From: Roseivirga sp. UBA6052
Lineage (GTDB): Bacteria; Bacteroidota; Bacteroidia; Cytophagales; Cyclobacteriaceae
Assembly: GCA_002427755.1 (NCBI GenBank)
Contig: DIYO01000009.1
Location: 933,296 to 997,295, forward strand
Reading direction: 5' to 3'
Length of the DNA: 64,000 nucleotides
The notes under the pieces were generated by a model. It was not told where the DNA came from and searched no databases. It was given only the letters and a program-made list of their open reading frames with translations. Position numbers and translations under genes: made by a program. Shown here piece after piece: positions 1 through 9,314 of this stretch; the first letter of the stretch is position 1; each line of letters begins with the position of its first letter.

Positions 1-1347
1 ACCTATGAATTAGTAAATGCCGTACAGGATACTTTCTCAATTCAATTTGATCAGTTTCAGTTTGTGGAGAATGATGAGGTGAATGGTGCTCATACTAAAT
101 CAAGTGGAACGGTTAAAGCATCAGATGGTATTCGTGTGTCTCCCGGATTTATTTTCGAAGGTCAAGTGACTATGTATGCCTACAAGAAAGCACTTGAATT
201 GGATGGTGCGGTTAAACTCGATTTGGAGCAACTCAATGAAAGAAATGTCTGGATTGAATATTACTCAAATGATAGTATTCAAGAAGTAATTATCCCTTTT
301 GATGAGGCACTCACAAGACAAGGTCAGCCTTTGAATGCGGGGATTCATTTTTCTGAAGGCCAACCTTACATGTCATTCATAACGGAGAAAAGAAATACGT
401 TGGACGATGATTTCTTTGTACCTCGTGGTGGTAGCCTCTATTACGACTCCAATAAGGACACTTATAATATCGAAAATCAAAATAAGCGTTCAGATCCATC
501 TACATATTTCGCTGGCTCTATGTTTAGCTTTGATGAAATTGATAGAGAGGTAACGTTTGAGGGCAAATTGAACTTCTTGGCTGGTAACGGCATGTCGAAT
601 ATCCAAAGTGCCGGTAAAGGGCGTGGAAATTTAGATTCCTTGAATTTTGAAGTAAACGCCATGTTTACCATGAATTTCGGACTGTCTTTGGAGAGTTTGG
701 CTGCTATGGGTCAGAATCTAAAAACGCAAGGTGAACTCCTAGGTGTTGAAACAGCTTTAGATGACCGTTCAGAATTAATTTATCGAGTGGCCGAGTTCAT
801 AGGTGATGATGCGACTAGAACATGGGATAAGTCTTTTGAAGTGGTTCCTACTGACTTGGTAAATGCAGGAGCTGCCAGTGAGTTGTTGAGAGATTTAGTT
901 ATCACCAGTGTTGATCTGAAGTGGTCTAAGCAGAACAAAGCTTTTTATAGTCAAGGCCGAATAGGTGTGTCTAATGTTTCAAACATTCACTTAGATATGG
1001 AGCTAGATGGCTTTATGGAGATACGCAAGACACCTGAGGGAGACATCTTCACGCTTTTGATTCAAATGACTGATGGAACTTGGTATTACTTCTTATATGA
1101 TGGCTTTGGTTTCGGCTCATTCTCGTCAAATGAAGCGTATAACTCTTTGGTGAAAACGGCAAATACCGGTAAGACCAAAATCGGAAACTTTAGAGTCTTT
1201 GGCAGCACTTTGGTAGAGGTAAACAAATGGGTTGCTGATTTTAGAAAACTCTACTACGGAATTGACGAGCCTTATCGATTGGTTATGGCAGGTGATTCTA
1301 ATCAAACACTTAAGAAGAAAGTAGCTACTGAAGGAGACGGTTTTTAG
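1..1347 (+). CDS. C-terminal part of a large protein of unknown function (5' end outside window)
   Basis: The reading frame is open from the first base of the window, so this is the last 448 residues of a longer protein; the GTG at 64 is only an internal codon. I recognise no domain. The visible part is rich in beta-type alternation and aromatic residues and has no membrane segment. It ends in a basic stretch (about residues 438-444) and a final Gly-Asp-Gly-Phe. The stop lies 12 bases before the TlpA-like gene on the same strand, so the two are probably co-transcribed. Long uncharacterised proteins of this look are common in Cytophagales, but I cannot assign a function. Confidence 0.75.
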   Translation, partial: TYELVNAVQDTFSIQFDQFQFVENDEVNGAHTKSSGTVKASDGIRVSPGFIFEGQVTMYAYKKALELDGAVKLDLEQLNERNVWIEYYSNDSIQEVIIPFDEALTRQGQPLNAGIHFSEGQPYMSFITEKRNTLDDDFFVPRGGSLYYDSNKDTYNIENQNKRSDPSTYFAGSMFSFDEIDREVTFEGKLNFLAGNGMSNIQSAGKGRGNLDSLNFEVNAMFTMNFGLSLESLAAMGQNLKTQGELLGVETALDDRSELIYRVAEFIGDDATRTWDKSFEVVPTDLVNAGAASELLRDLVITSVDLKWSKQNKAFYSQGRIGVSNVSNIHLDMELDGFMEIRKTPEGDIFTLLIQMTDGTWYYFLYDGFGFGSFSSNEAYNSLVKTANTGKTKIGNFRVFGSTLVEVNKWVADFRKLYYGIDEPYRLVMAGDSNQTLKKKVATEGDGF

Positions 1348-1359
1348 TATATTCATTTC

Positions 1360-2112
1360 ATGAAAAAGATACTAACACTCACTTTAACACTTGTACTTAC
1401 TTTTAGTCTCTCTGCCCAGACATATGACTTTATAGATTCAGATTGGAGAAGATTAGGTAAAGATGAAAGAGGCCTAAGTTTCAGTCCAAATCAAGTCAAA
1501 GCTTTCATGCCTTCTGGCGAAGCCGTTCCTTTTCAAGATGTGATTGGATACCTCATGAATATCGATTATTCATACGGCTTGTATGTAGATAGTGAAAATA
1601 ATCCTGTGGCACTTGTTTTTGAAGCCGCGACAGAAGAGGAAAAAGCAGCTAAGATCAAGATGTATGAAAACTTCAAGGGAAGTGACTTTATGATGAAGGA
1701 ACAAGCCCCTGATTTTAGTCTAAAAGATTTAGAGGGCGATGAATTTACGCTTAGTGAATTTGAAGGAGAATATGTAATGTTAAATTTTTGGTTTGTGGGA
1801 TGTAAGCCTTGCATTATGGAAATACCTGAATTGAATGAGTTAGTGGAAGAGTTTGAATCAAAAGGAATTCATTTTGTAGCCGTTGGATTAGATAATGCTG
1901 ATAAAACCGACAATTTCTTGAAGACAAAGATGCCATTCAATTATAGACTATTGCCTAATGGTCGTAAAGTCTCTAAACTATATGGAGTAACGAGCTACCC
2001 AACGCATTTGCTCTTAGACAAAAAGGGCAAGGTAATCTTCTCTCAACAGGGATACTTTCCTGGTTTGAAACATGCACTAAGAAAGAGACTTCTGGATGCA
2101 GCAGAAGACTAG
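1360..2112 (+). CDS. TlpA/ResA-like periplasmic thioredoxin-family protein
   Basis: A 250-residue protein with a signal peptide (residues 1 to about 19, ending Ser-Ala-Gln). Residues 115-250 form an AhpC/TSA-type thioredoxin fold: APDFSLKDLEG, then the redox motif Cys148-Lys-Pro-Cys151 in FWFVGCKPC, then a cis-Pro region (TSYPTHLLL). Such proteins reduce or shuffle disulfides in exported proteins or cytochrome c apoproteins. The residue before the first Cys is Gly rather than the usual Trp/Ala. Residues 20-110 are an N-terminal region I do not recognise. DsbD, which could supply electrons to such a protein, is encoded two genes downstream. The function class is firm; the substrate is unknown. 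Confidence 0.85.
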   Translation: MKKILTLTLTLVLTFSLSAQTYDFIDSDWRRLGKDERGLSFSPNQVKAFMPSGEAVPFQDVIGYLMNIDYSYGLYVDSENNPVALVFEAATEEEKAAKIKMYENFKGSDFMMKEQAPDFSLKDLEGDEFTLSEFEGEYVMLNFWFVGCKPCIMEIPELNELVEEFESKGIHFVAVGLDNADKTDNFLKTKMPFNYRLLPNGRKVSKLYGVTSYPTHLLLDKKGKVIFSQQGYFPGLKHALRKRLLDAAED

Positions 2113-2175
2113 TCTTTCCAGATAAGATTACCCTTTATCTAAGCAATCAATTAACTTGCGACAAACCCTAATGGA

Positions 2176-3564
2176 ATGAGCAATACCCAAGTATTTATAG
2201 AAGAAAATAAGGACAGATTTCTGAACGAGTTATTGGATCTTTTAAGGATCCCATCAGTTAGTGCAGACAGTAAATTCAAGGATGATGTACGCAAGGCTGC
2301 TGGTTTTATTCAAGATAAGCTGTTGGCTGCAGGTGCAGATAAGGCAGAGGTTATGGAGACATCAGGTCATCCAATAGTTTATGGTGAAAAGATGGTCTCG
2401 GATAACTTGCCAACCGTGCTAGTTTATGGGCACTATGATGTTCAACCTGCTGACCCTTATGATCTATGGGACTCTCCACCATTTGAACCCGTAATTAAGG
2501 AAACTGAACTTCATCCTCAAGGGGCCATTTTCGCAAGAGGTTCTTGTGATGATAAGGGCCAAATGTACATGCATATTAAAGCATTTGAGGCTATGATGGC
2601 TACTGATTCCTTAGCATGTAATGTTAAGTTTATCATAGAAGGAGAAGAAGAAGTTGGGTCTGATAACCTTGGTGTCTTTTTAGAGGATAATAAAGAAATG
2701 CTCAAGGCAGATATTGTCCTAGTTTCTGATACCGGGATCATTGCTAATGATGTACCATCTATAACGGTTGGCTTAAGAGGGTTAAGCTATGTTGAGGTTG
2801 AAGTAACCGGACCAAATCGTGATTTACATTCAGGCTTATATGGAGGAGCGGTGCCAAACCCAATTAATATTTTGGCAGAGATGATTGCTTCACTTAAGAA
2901 TGAAGATCAAAGCATTAACATTCCGGGTTTTTATGATGATGTGGTAATCTTGACTGAGGAAGAGCGTGCAGCTATGGCCAAAGCACCTTTCGATTTACAA
3001 GATTTCAAGGATTCTATTGGTCTTAGAGATGTTGAAGGAGAAGAAGGCTTCTCTAGTATGGAAAGAACATCTATCAGACCTACTTTGGATGTTAACGGCA
3101 TCTGGGGAGGTTATACTGGTGAAGGAGCCAAAACTGTAATTGCTTCTAAAGCCTACGCTAAGATTTCTATGAGATTAGTACCTAACCAAGATCCGGATAA
3201 AATTACCAAACTCTTCCAAGAGCATTTTACGTCAATTGCTCCAGATTCGGTTAGTGTAAAAGTTACCCCACACCATGGAGGTCAACCGGCAGTAACACCA
3301 ACAGATTCTCCTGCTTACAAAGCTGCAGCTCAAGCTATGAAAGATACTTTCGGTAAAGACCCTGTTCCATTTAGGGGTGGTGGAAGTATTCCTATTGTAG
3401 CATTATTCGAGCAGATTTTAGGTTCGAAAACAGTATTGATGGGTTTTGGACTGGATTCGGATGCAATTCATTCTCCAAATGAGCACTATGGCTTATTTAA
3501 CTATTATAAAGGAATTGAGACCATACCACTGTTTTACAAGTACTTTGCTGAAATGAACGGCTAG
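2176..3564 (+). CDS. M20 family dipeptidase (carnosinase/CPGII-like metallopeptidase)
   Basis: A 462-residue cytosolic peptidase, with no signal peptide. The M20 signature is complete. VYGHYDVQP (about residues 80-90) carries the first metal His and catalytic Asp, and ARGSCDDKGQ holds the bridging Asp. IIEGEEEVGS is the catalytic Glu-Glu pair, and SDTG follows. A lid/dimerisation domain (about 195-350) contains DLHSGLYGG, and the terminal metal His is in IHSPNEHYG. Length and motif order match the M20A dipeptidase group that cleaves short peptides with two Zn or Mn ions. The ATG at 2176 follows a short spacer; the gene stands alone between the TlpA-like gene and dsbD. Confidence 0.9.
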   Translation: MSNTQVFIEENKDRFLNELLDLLRIPSVSADSKFKDDVRKAAGFIQDKLLAAGADKAEVMETSGHPIVYGEKMVSDNLPTVLVYGHYDVQPADPYDLWDSPPFEPVIKETELHPQGAIFARGSCDDKGQMYMHIKAFEAMMATDSLACNVKFIIEGEEEVGSDNLGVFLEDNKEMLKADIVLVSDTGIIANDVPSITVGLRGLSYVEVEVTGPNRDLHSGLYGGAVPNPINILAEMIASLKNEDQSINIPGFYDDVVILTEEERAAMAKAPFDLQDFKDSIGLRDVEGEEGFSSMERTSIRPTLDVNGIWGGYTGEGAKTVIASKAYAKISMRLVPNQDPDKITKLFQEHFTSIAPDSVSVKVTPHHGGQPAVTPTDSPAYKAAAQAMKDTFGKDPVPFRGGGSIPIVALFEQILGSKTVLMGFGLDSDAIHSPNEHYGLFNYYKGIETIPLFYKYFAEMNG

Positions 3565-3625
3565 GGTTAAATTCAAGCCAAACTATTGAATCATATACCT
3601 TCTTTTTGCGTTTTTGATAATGCTT

Positions 3626-5644
3626 ATGAAAAGATTCTTTTTATTTCTATCCCTGCTAGTAATCTCCTTATCCACGGTTGCTCAAATAAAGCAGGTGGCT
3701 ACTTGGAGTCTTGATGCTTCTCAAAAAGAGGTTAAGACAGGTGACGAGGTAGAATTGATTTTCAAGGTTTCAGTAAAAGAAGATTGGTATATATACTCTA
3801 GTGATATTGATGAGGATTTAGGCCCTATTGTTACCAATGTTGCGTTTGATAATAATGGTAGTTTCGAGGCCATTGGGCCGCTTGTGCCTGTTAATCCTAA
3901 GTCCAAGTACGATAATATTTGGGGTGGTGATGTAACCTATTTTGCTCCTGAAGGAGAGTTCAGGCAAAGGATTAAAGTTTTAAGCAATAACCTCAAAGTT
4001 ATCGGTGAACTCGAGTATCAGACATGTACTGATATAGATGGCCAGTGTATTCCTGGTTATAAAGATTTCGAAATAGATTTTATCAAGGTAATTGGAGGTG
4101 AAGAACAAGCTAGTGCGCCTGCAGTATCTGAGGATTTTAGTAATCTTTTAGAACCAGAAGGCGGAGAGTCTTTATGGGGCTTCTTTATTGCAGCATTTTT
4201 ATTTGGTTTAGCTGCATTGTTAACACCATGTGTGTTTCCAATGATACCAATGACTGTGGCCTTTTTTACGAATAGTTCTCAGTCTAGGTCTCAAGCCAAG
4301 GCAAAGGCAGTTACCTATGGCTTGTCTATAATCGCGATCTATATTCTGATAGGTTTAGTTTTTACTAGTTTCTTTGGAGTTGGGCTAGCTAATGATTTAG
4401 CTACCGGTGCTGTTGCAAACATCATCTTCTTTTTGGTCTTTGTGATCTTTGCAATTTCATTCTTCGGCTATTTCGAGATTAATATTCCTACAGGATTTGT
4501 CAATCGCATGGATAAGAAAGCTGAGAAAGGCGGATTCCTTGGCGTATTCTTTATGGCTTTTACATTGGTGCTTGTATCTTTTTCATGTACAGGTCCCATA
4601 GTAGGAACAGTTTTGATTCAGTCTTTTCAGGGAGATGTCTTGAAGCCCGTAGTAGGAATGTTGGGCTTTTCATCGGCTTTTGCTATTCCGTTTACAATCT
4701 TCGCATTCTTCCCTGGAATGTTAAAGGATTTACCAAAATCTGGAGGTTGGCTTAATTCAGTTAAGGTAGTGCTCGGGTTTATAGAATTAGCGCTTGGCTT
4801 TAAGTTCTTGAGTGTAGCCGACCAGGCCTATCACTGGGGTATTTTAGACAGAGAGATTTACATCGCCATATGGTTTGTAATCGCTATTCTCCTTGGGTTA
4901 TACCTTTTGGGAGTTATCAAGTTCCCACATGATGATAAAGAAAGGAAAATGAAGCCTTTGGCTTTGATTACAGCTGTTGCTTCAATTGCCTTTGCGGTAT
5001 ATCTTTTTCAAGGATTCAATAGTGCACCACTTAATGCACTCGCAGGATATTTACCACCTGATAAGACCACAGATTTTTCGTTTCAAGAGACTTTAGGCCT
5101 CAAGGAGCCTTCGCCAGCTAAATTGGTTAAGCCTGATGGTTTTAAAGGAGATGTTAAATATGCTGATTTTCTAGAGTTGCCACATGACCTTAAAGGATTC
5201 TTCGATTACGATCAAGCCATAAGTTTTGCCAGACAGGTTAACAAACCAATATTTATAGACTTTACTGGTCATGGCTGTGTAAACTGTCGTAAAATGGAGC
5301 AGTACGTTTGGTCAAATGATCAAGTGCTAAAAAGATTAGAAAATGACTTTGTAGTAGTTGCACTCTATGTTGATGACAAGACAGCACTACCGGAAAATGA
5401 ATGGTACACTTCTTCCTTCGATGGAAAAGTTAAGAAGACCATTGGCAAAAGAAATTTTGCATTCCAAATAGATGAATTCAATGGGAATGCGCAGCCATAT
5501 TATGTGCTGCTGGATACGAATGAACAGCCGTTAGTGGCTCCTAAATCTTATGATCCGAGTGTTTCGAACTTCTTGGAATTTTTAGATGAAGCGCTTGACG
5601 AGTTCGGCAAAAGAACCTCTGACTTGAGGGCTTCAAAACAATAA
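3626..5644 (+). CDS. dsbD: Thiol:disulfide interchange protein DsbD
   Basis: An inner-membrane protein of about 672 residues that passes electrons from cytosolic thioredoxin to the periplasm. Domains in order: signal peptide, DsbD-alpha immunoglobulin-like domain with a Cys pair (TCTDIDGQC), an eight-helix transmembrane domain with the redox Cys in LLTPCVFPMIP and in SFSCTGPIVG, and a C-terminal thioredoxin domain with Cys551-Val-Asn-Cys554 in GHGCVNCRKME. An upstream TTG (3614) would extend the N-terminus by four residues. I prefer the ATG at 3626 because it starts directly with a normal signal peptide (MKRFFLFLSLL). The stop is immediately followed by the copA start, which suggests one operon and a joint role in copper or cytochrome maturation. 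Confidence 0.93.
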   Translation: MKRFFLFLSLLVISLSTVAQIKQVATWSLDASQKEVKTGDEVELIFKVSVKEDWYIYSSDIDEDLGPIVTNVAFDNNGSFEAIGPLVPVNPKSKYDNIWGGDVTYFAPEGEFRQRIKVLSNNLKVIGELEYQTCTDIDGQCIPGYKDFEIDFIKVIGGEEQASAPAVSEDFSNLLEPEGGESLWGFFIAAFLFGLAALLTPCVFPMIPMTVAFFTNSSQSRSQAKAKAVTYGLSIIAIYILIGLVFTSFFGVGLANDLATGAVANIIFFLVFVIFAISFFGYFEINIPTGFVNRMDKKAEKGGFLGVFFMAFTLVLVSFSCTGPIVGTVLIQSFQGDVLKPVVGMLGFSSAFAIPFTIFAFFPGMLKDLPKSGGWLNSVKVVLGFIELALGFKFLSVADQAYHWGILDREIYIAIWFVIAILLGLYLLGVIKFPHDDKERKMKPLALITAVASIAFAVYLFQGFNSAPLNALAGYLPPDKTTDFSFQETLGLKEPSPAKLVKPDGFKGDVKYADFLELPHDLKGFFDYDQAISFARQVNKPIFIDFTGHGCVNCRKMEQYVWSNDQVLKRLENDFVVVALYVDDKTALPENEWYTSSFDGKVKKTIGKRNFAFQIDEFNGNAQPYYVLLDTNEQPLVAPKSYDPSVSNFLEFLDEALDEFGKRTSDLRASKQ

Positions 5645-7834
5645 ATGAGTGACCCAATTAAAACACTTACACTCCCTGTAAAAGGAATGACTTGCGCTGC
5701 CTGTGCAGCTTCTGTTGAAAAGGCGCTTAAGACTGGAGAAGGTGTAGGTGAAGCTCAAGTGAACTTTGCTACATCAACTGTTCAACTCCAAGTTTCTCAT
5801 GACACTTCGCTTAAGCAATTAGCTAAAAAGGTAAAGTCTAGGGGTTATGAACTTGTTATTGAAGATACTGTTGATGATGCTGAAGACTCAGCTCTGAAAA
5901 GCGTAAAGATTCAGCTGGCAGTTACTCTTCCTTTAACTTTAGTGGTAGTAATTCTCTCCATGTTTGTGGGACCGTTTGAGCAAAAGAATTTGATCCTTTT
6001 TGGTCTTACCTCAATCGTTTTGGGAATAGGTGGTAGACGATTCTATGAATCGGCTTGGAAGCAACTCACCAATTTCTCAGCCAACATGGATACACTGATA
6101 GCTTTAGGCACAGGTTCCGCTTTTTTGTTCAGTACAGTCAATACATTTTGGCCTTCACTGATTCAATCAGATGGAGCACATCAGTTGATCTATTTTGAAT
6201 CGGCAGCAGTAATTATCGGCTTTATTTTACTTGGAAAGTATTTAGAGGAACTCTCAAAATTCAAGACTGCAAATGCTATTAAGAGTTTGTATGATTTGAG
6301 TGTAAAGTCGGTAAATCTTATTAAAAGTGATGGTTCATATCAAGAGGTTGACATTGCCAAGGTTGTCTCTGGTGATAAGATACTTGTTAAAGCAGGTCAA
6401 AAAGTCCCGGTTGATGGTCTGATTGTTTTTGGTTCAGGAACGGTAGATGAGAGCTTTCTGACAGGTGAAAGCATACCTATAGAAAAGAATCTAGACCAGC
6501 AGGTCTTTGCTGGTACAGTGCTCAAGAGTGGCTTAATTCATATAAAGACTGAAAAGACTGGAGTTGATACCAAGCTTCAGCAAGTGATAAAACTTGTGCA
6601 GCAAGCAATGGGTTCAAAGGCATCTGCCCAAAAGTTGGCCGATAAGATCGCTGCCGTATTTGTTCCAATCGTATTAGTAATTGCTCTGATAACAGGTGCC
6701 GTGTGGTATTTTTCAGATCAGTCCCAATCTACTTTTGCTTTTATCAACACCTTTAATGTCTTAATAATTGCTTGTCCATGTGCATTGGGTCTCGCAACGC
6801 CAATGGCCATTATGGTAGGAATAGGTAAAGCGGCCAAGTCGGGGATTCTAGTAAAAGACGCTGAGGCACTTCAAGTAGCAAAAGATGTTAATCATATTTT
6901 TTTAGACAAGACAGGTACAATCTCTGAAGGGACCCTTAGTGTTGAAAATGAGCAGTTATACTTCCCAGACGAGCAGAAGTTAGAACTATTGAGCATTCTA
7001 TTCAGTATGGAGAGTTCCTCGGTTCATCCTATTGCTGATGCTGTTTGTAAGCACTTAAAATCAAAATATAGCCTATTCCCATTTCCAATTACAAACATTA
7101 AGACATTGCCGGGTATAGGTTTAGAGACATTTATAGGAGATAATACTTATAGGATTGTTCCGCTTGATTATAATAAGGCGGCCTTGAATAAAGAGCAAAA
7201 ACTATCTGTTTCAGATATACAAAAAAGTGGAGGAACAGGGTTGTTGTTTTTAAGAGGGAGTGAAGTCTTGGCCATTTATGCATTATCGGACGCTGTAAAA
7301 TCTGGATTCTCGGAATTAGCCGTTAAACTCAATCGCTTGAATTTACAGCTTGAGATTCTTTCAGGAGATAATGAAGAGGCTGTAGCAAAAGTGGCTTATG
7401 CTACGGGTATCAAGAAATACCAATCTAGGCTAATGCCAGCTCAGAAAGCAGAAATTGTAAAATTGGCCAAGTCAAAAGGAAAAGTTGCTTTTGCGGGAGA
7501 TGGTATAAATGATGCGCCAGCGTTAGCAACTGCAGATTTAGGGATAGCAATGGGTACTGGTGCCGATGTGGCGATGAATACCGCAGGAGTTACAATCGCT
7601 TCAGGAAAATTGGAAAAGTTGATGCAGCTTTTCAAGCTTTCTAGGGCAACCAATTCTATCATGAGGCAGAACCTATTCTGGGCATTCGTTTATAATGTTT
7701 TAGCCATTCCCGTTGCTGCTGGATTACTCTATCCGCTGACAGGTTATTTAATGGACCCAATGCTTGCAGGATTAGCAATGGCTATTTCATCAGTTAGCGT
7801 AGTTCTGAACAGCTTAAGACTAAATTGGGTTTAG
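5645..7834 (+). CDS. copA: Cu(+)-exporting P1B-type ATPase
   Basis: A 729-residue heavy-metal ATPase. One N-terminal heavy-metal-associated domain has GMTCAAC (Cys17, Cys20). The actuator loop is LTGES, the membrane metal site is Cys377-Pro-Cys379, the phosphorylation motif is D421KTGT, the nucleotide-binding motif SSVHP is the CopA-type HP dipeptide, and the hinge is GDGINDAPALA. CPC plus a Cys-type HMA domain indicates monovalent copper rather than Zn/Cd. Its ATG touches the dsbD stop, so both are probably co-expressed. This leaves open whether it detoxifies copper or, as CcoI/FixI-type pumps do, supplies copper to cytochrome oxidase assembly. Confidence 0.93.
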   Translation: MSDPIKTLTLPVKGMTCAACAASVEKALKTGEGVGEAQVNFATSTVQLQVSHDTSLKQLAKKVKSRGYELVIEDTVDDAEDSALKSVKIQLAVTLPLTLVVVILSMFVGPFEQKNLILFGLTSIVLGIGGRRFYESAWKQLTNFSANMDTLIALGTGSAFLFSTVNTFWPSLIQSDGAHQLIYFESAAVIIGFILLGKYLEELSKFKTANAIKSLYDLSVKSVNLIKSDGSYQEVDIAKVVSGDKILVKAGQKVPVDGLIVFGSGTVDESFLTGESIPIEKNLDQQVFAGTVLKSGLIHIKTEKTGVDTKLQQVIKLVQQAMGSKASAQKLADKIAAVFVPIVLVIALITGAVWYFSDQSQSTFAFINTFNVLIIACPCALGLATPMAIMVGIGKAAKSGILVKDAEALQVAKDVNHIFLDKTGTISEGTLSVENEQLYFPDEQKLELLSILFSMESSSVHPIADAVCKHLKSKYSLFPFPITNIKTLPGIGLETFIGDNTYRIVPLDYNKAALNKEQKLSVSDIQKSGGTGLLFLRGSEVLAIYALSDAVKSGFSELAVKLNRLNLQLEILSGDNEEAVAKVAYATGIKKYQSRLMPAQKAEIVKLAKSKGKVAFAGDGINDAPALATADLGIAMGTGADVAMNTAGVTIASGKLEKLMQLFKLSRATNSIMRQNLFWAFVYNVLAIPVAAGLLYPLTGYLMDPMLAGLAMAISSVSVVLNSLRLNWV

Positions 7835-7901
7835 CTATAAAGTTTTTAGTGCTTTACATCTTAAAAAGCGTAATTTGCCGTTGTAGGGTTTTGCATAGGT
7901 C

Positions 7902-9188
7902 ATGAACAAACGAAATTTCATCATTTTAGGTAGCCTCTTGGCAGTCGCTTTATGGATAGGCTACGTACTTTGGGACTCTCCCCAAACCCCAATTTCCGAA
8001 GATATTTTTGAAGCACCTCAGGTTACTGAGCTTGAGAGAATAGAAGAACAATATAAGTTCGGGTTGCCACTCAATCTCTTTGAGGTTAAGGAGGGTAAAA
8101 TCAAGTGGAGCCAGACTTTCGCTGATATTTTGATGCCTTATAATGTATCAGCTTATCAGATAAGTATGTTTGAACAAATTAGCCGTCCTGTGCATAGTGT
8201 TCGCAAGCTTGTTACTAACCGTAAATACAGCATTTTCTATAAAGAGGAGAACGGGCAAAAAAATGCAGCGTATTTCGTTTATGAACCAAACGATCTTGAA
8301 TATGTAGTGTATCAAATTGAGGATACATTGGCCGTGAGCAAACACCAAAAAGAAGTTCAAATTGTAGAAAGAACTATGGCTGGGGTTATTACTGAAAATC
8401 TCAATAATACCATTATAGCAGAAGGAGGCTCACCAGCACTGGTAAACGCTATGGCGGATATCTATGGCTGGGTGCTGAATATGAGAGGTATTCATAGAGG
8501 TGACTGGTTTAAGGTAATCTATGAAGACCGTATTGTGGATGGTGAATCTGTGGGAATAGGCAATATTATTGGAGCCGAGTTCAATCATATGAAGAACTCC
8601 TACATGGCTTATGGCTATGATCAAGGCGATGGTTTGAATTATTTCGATGATCAAGGAGAAAGTGTCCAAAGAGCTTTTTTAAGATACCCTGTTGAGTTCT
8701 CGAGAATTTCTTCTCGCTATAATCCTAGAAGATTTCATCCGGTACTTAAGAGGAGAACACCGCATTTGGGAACAGATTATGCAGCCGGAAGAGGAACTCC
8801 GATTAAGGCTGCTGCTGATGGATTGATAATAAATAGGGGCTGGACTAATGGTAATGGTAACTATGTAAAAATTAAGCATAATAATACCTATACCACAGGT
8901 TATCTGCATATGAGTCGTTTTGGTAAATTCAAAAGAGGCCAAAGGGTGAAAAGAGGCGATATCATTGGTTATGTAGGTAAAACCGGTTTAGCAACGGGTT
9001 ATCATCTTTGCTTCAGGTTCTGGAAAAACGGCAAACAGGTTGACTTTTTGAATGAAAAGTTGCCTGCTGATAAGCCGCTTAAAACAGATCAACTAGACAA
9101 GTTTGAAGCCGTAACTTCACTATTGGATAAAAAGCTTTCAGACATTCCTAAGACCTGGGAAGACCTTACTATTTCAGCATCTAACTAG
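7902..9188 (+). CDS. M23 family metallopeptidase, membrane-anchored or secreted
   Basis: A 428-residue envelope protein. One N-terminal hydrophobic segment (about residues 5-24) acts as signal or anchor. A long linker domain, similar to the region preceding LytM domains in OapA/YebA-like hydrolases, is followed by the M23 domain (about 275-400). The first metal motif is His288-Leu-Gly-Thr-Asp292. The last motif, normally HxH, reads His368-Leu-Cys370, so the final zinc ligand His is replaced by Cys. The family cuts peptide cross-links in peptidoglycan. From memory, HxC occurs in other Bacteroidota homologues, so it may define an active subgroup rather than a dead enzyme. It is preceded by a promoter-like TAATTTG at 7871. 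Confidence 0.88.
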   Translation: MNKRNFIILGSLLAVALWIGYVLWDSPQTPISEDIFEAPQVTELERIEEQYKFGLPLNLFEVKEGKIKWSQTFADILMPYNVSAYQISMFEQISRPVHSVRKLVTNRKYSIFYKEENGQKNAAYFVYEPNDLEYVVYQIEDTLAVSKHQKEVQIVERTMAGVITENLNNTIIAEGGSPALVNAMADIYGWVLNMRGIHRGDWFKVIYEDRIVDGESVGIGNIIGAEFNHMKNSYMAYGYDQGDGLNYFDDQGESVQRAFLRYPVEFSRISSRYNPRRFHPVLKRRTPHLGTDYAAGRGTPIKAAADGLIINRGWTNGNGNYVKIKHNNTYTTGYLHMSRFGKFKRGQRVKRGDIIGYVGKTGLATGYHLCFRFWKNGKQVDFLNEKLPADKPLKTDQLDKFEAVTSLLDKKLSDIPKTWEDLTISASN

Positions 9189-9262
9189 AAAATAGCTTTG
9201 AAATACAGAATTTTGTAGGTCAAAAGCTTAAAACAGAAATACACATCTCAGTGATTCTTAGG

Positions 9263-9283
9263 GGCAAAGACATAATTTTTGCC
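9263..9283. repeat. Inverted repeat upstream of the OmpA/PD40 gene
   Basis: GGCAAA (9263-9268) and TTTGCC (9278-9283) are perfect complements around nine bases. The right arm overlaps a promoter-like TAATTTTTG about 35 bases before the ATG at 9315. It could be an operator or chance; only the symmetry is visible. Confidence 0.4.
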
Positions 9284-9314
9284 TAATTTAAGAGGCGTTT
9301 TAGAGCGCTCACCG

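Noticed and set aside
2120..2140. AGATAA-N9-TTATCT as a terminator of the TlpA-like gene
   Set aside because: The stem is weak, AT-only apart from one pair, and not followed by a T-run.
5645..7834. Zn/Cd ATPase (ZntA) or a cbb3-oxidase-specific pump (CcoI)
   Set aside because: CPC with a CxxC domain and SSVHP points to Cu(I). The oxidase role cannot be shown because no cco genes are in the window.
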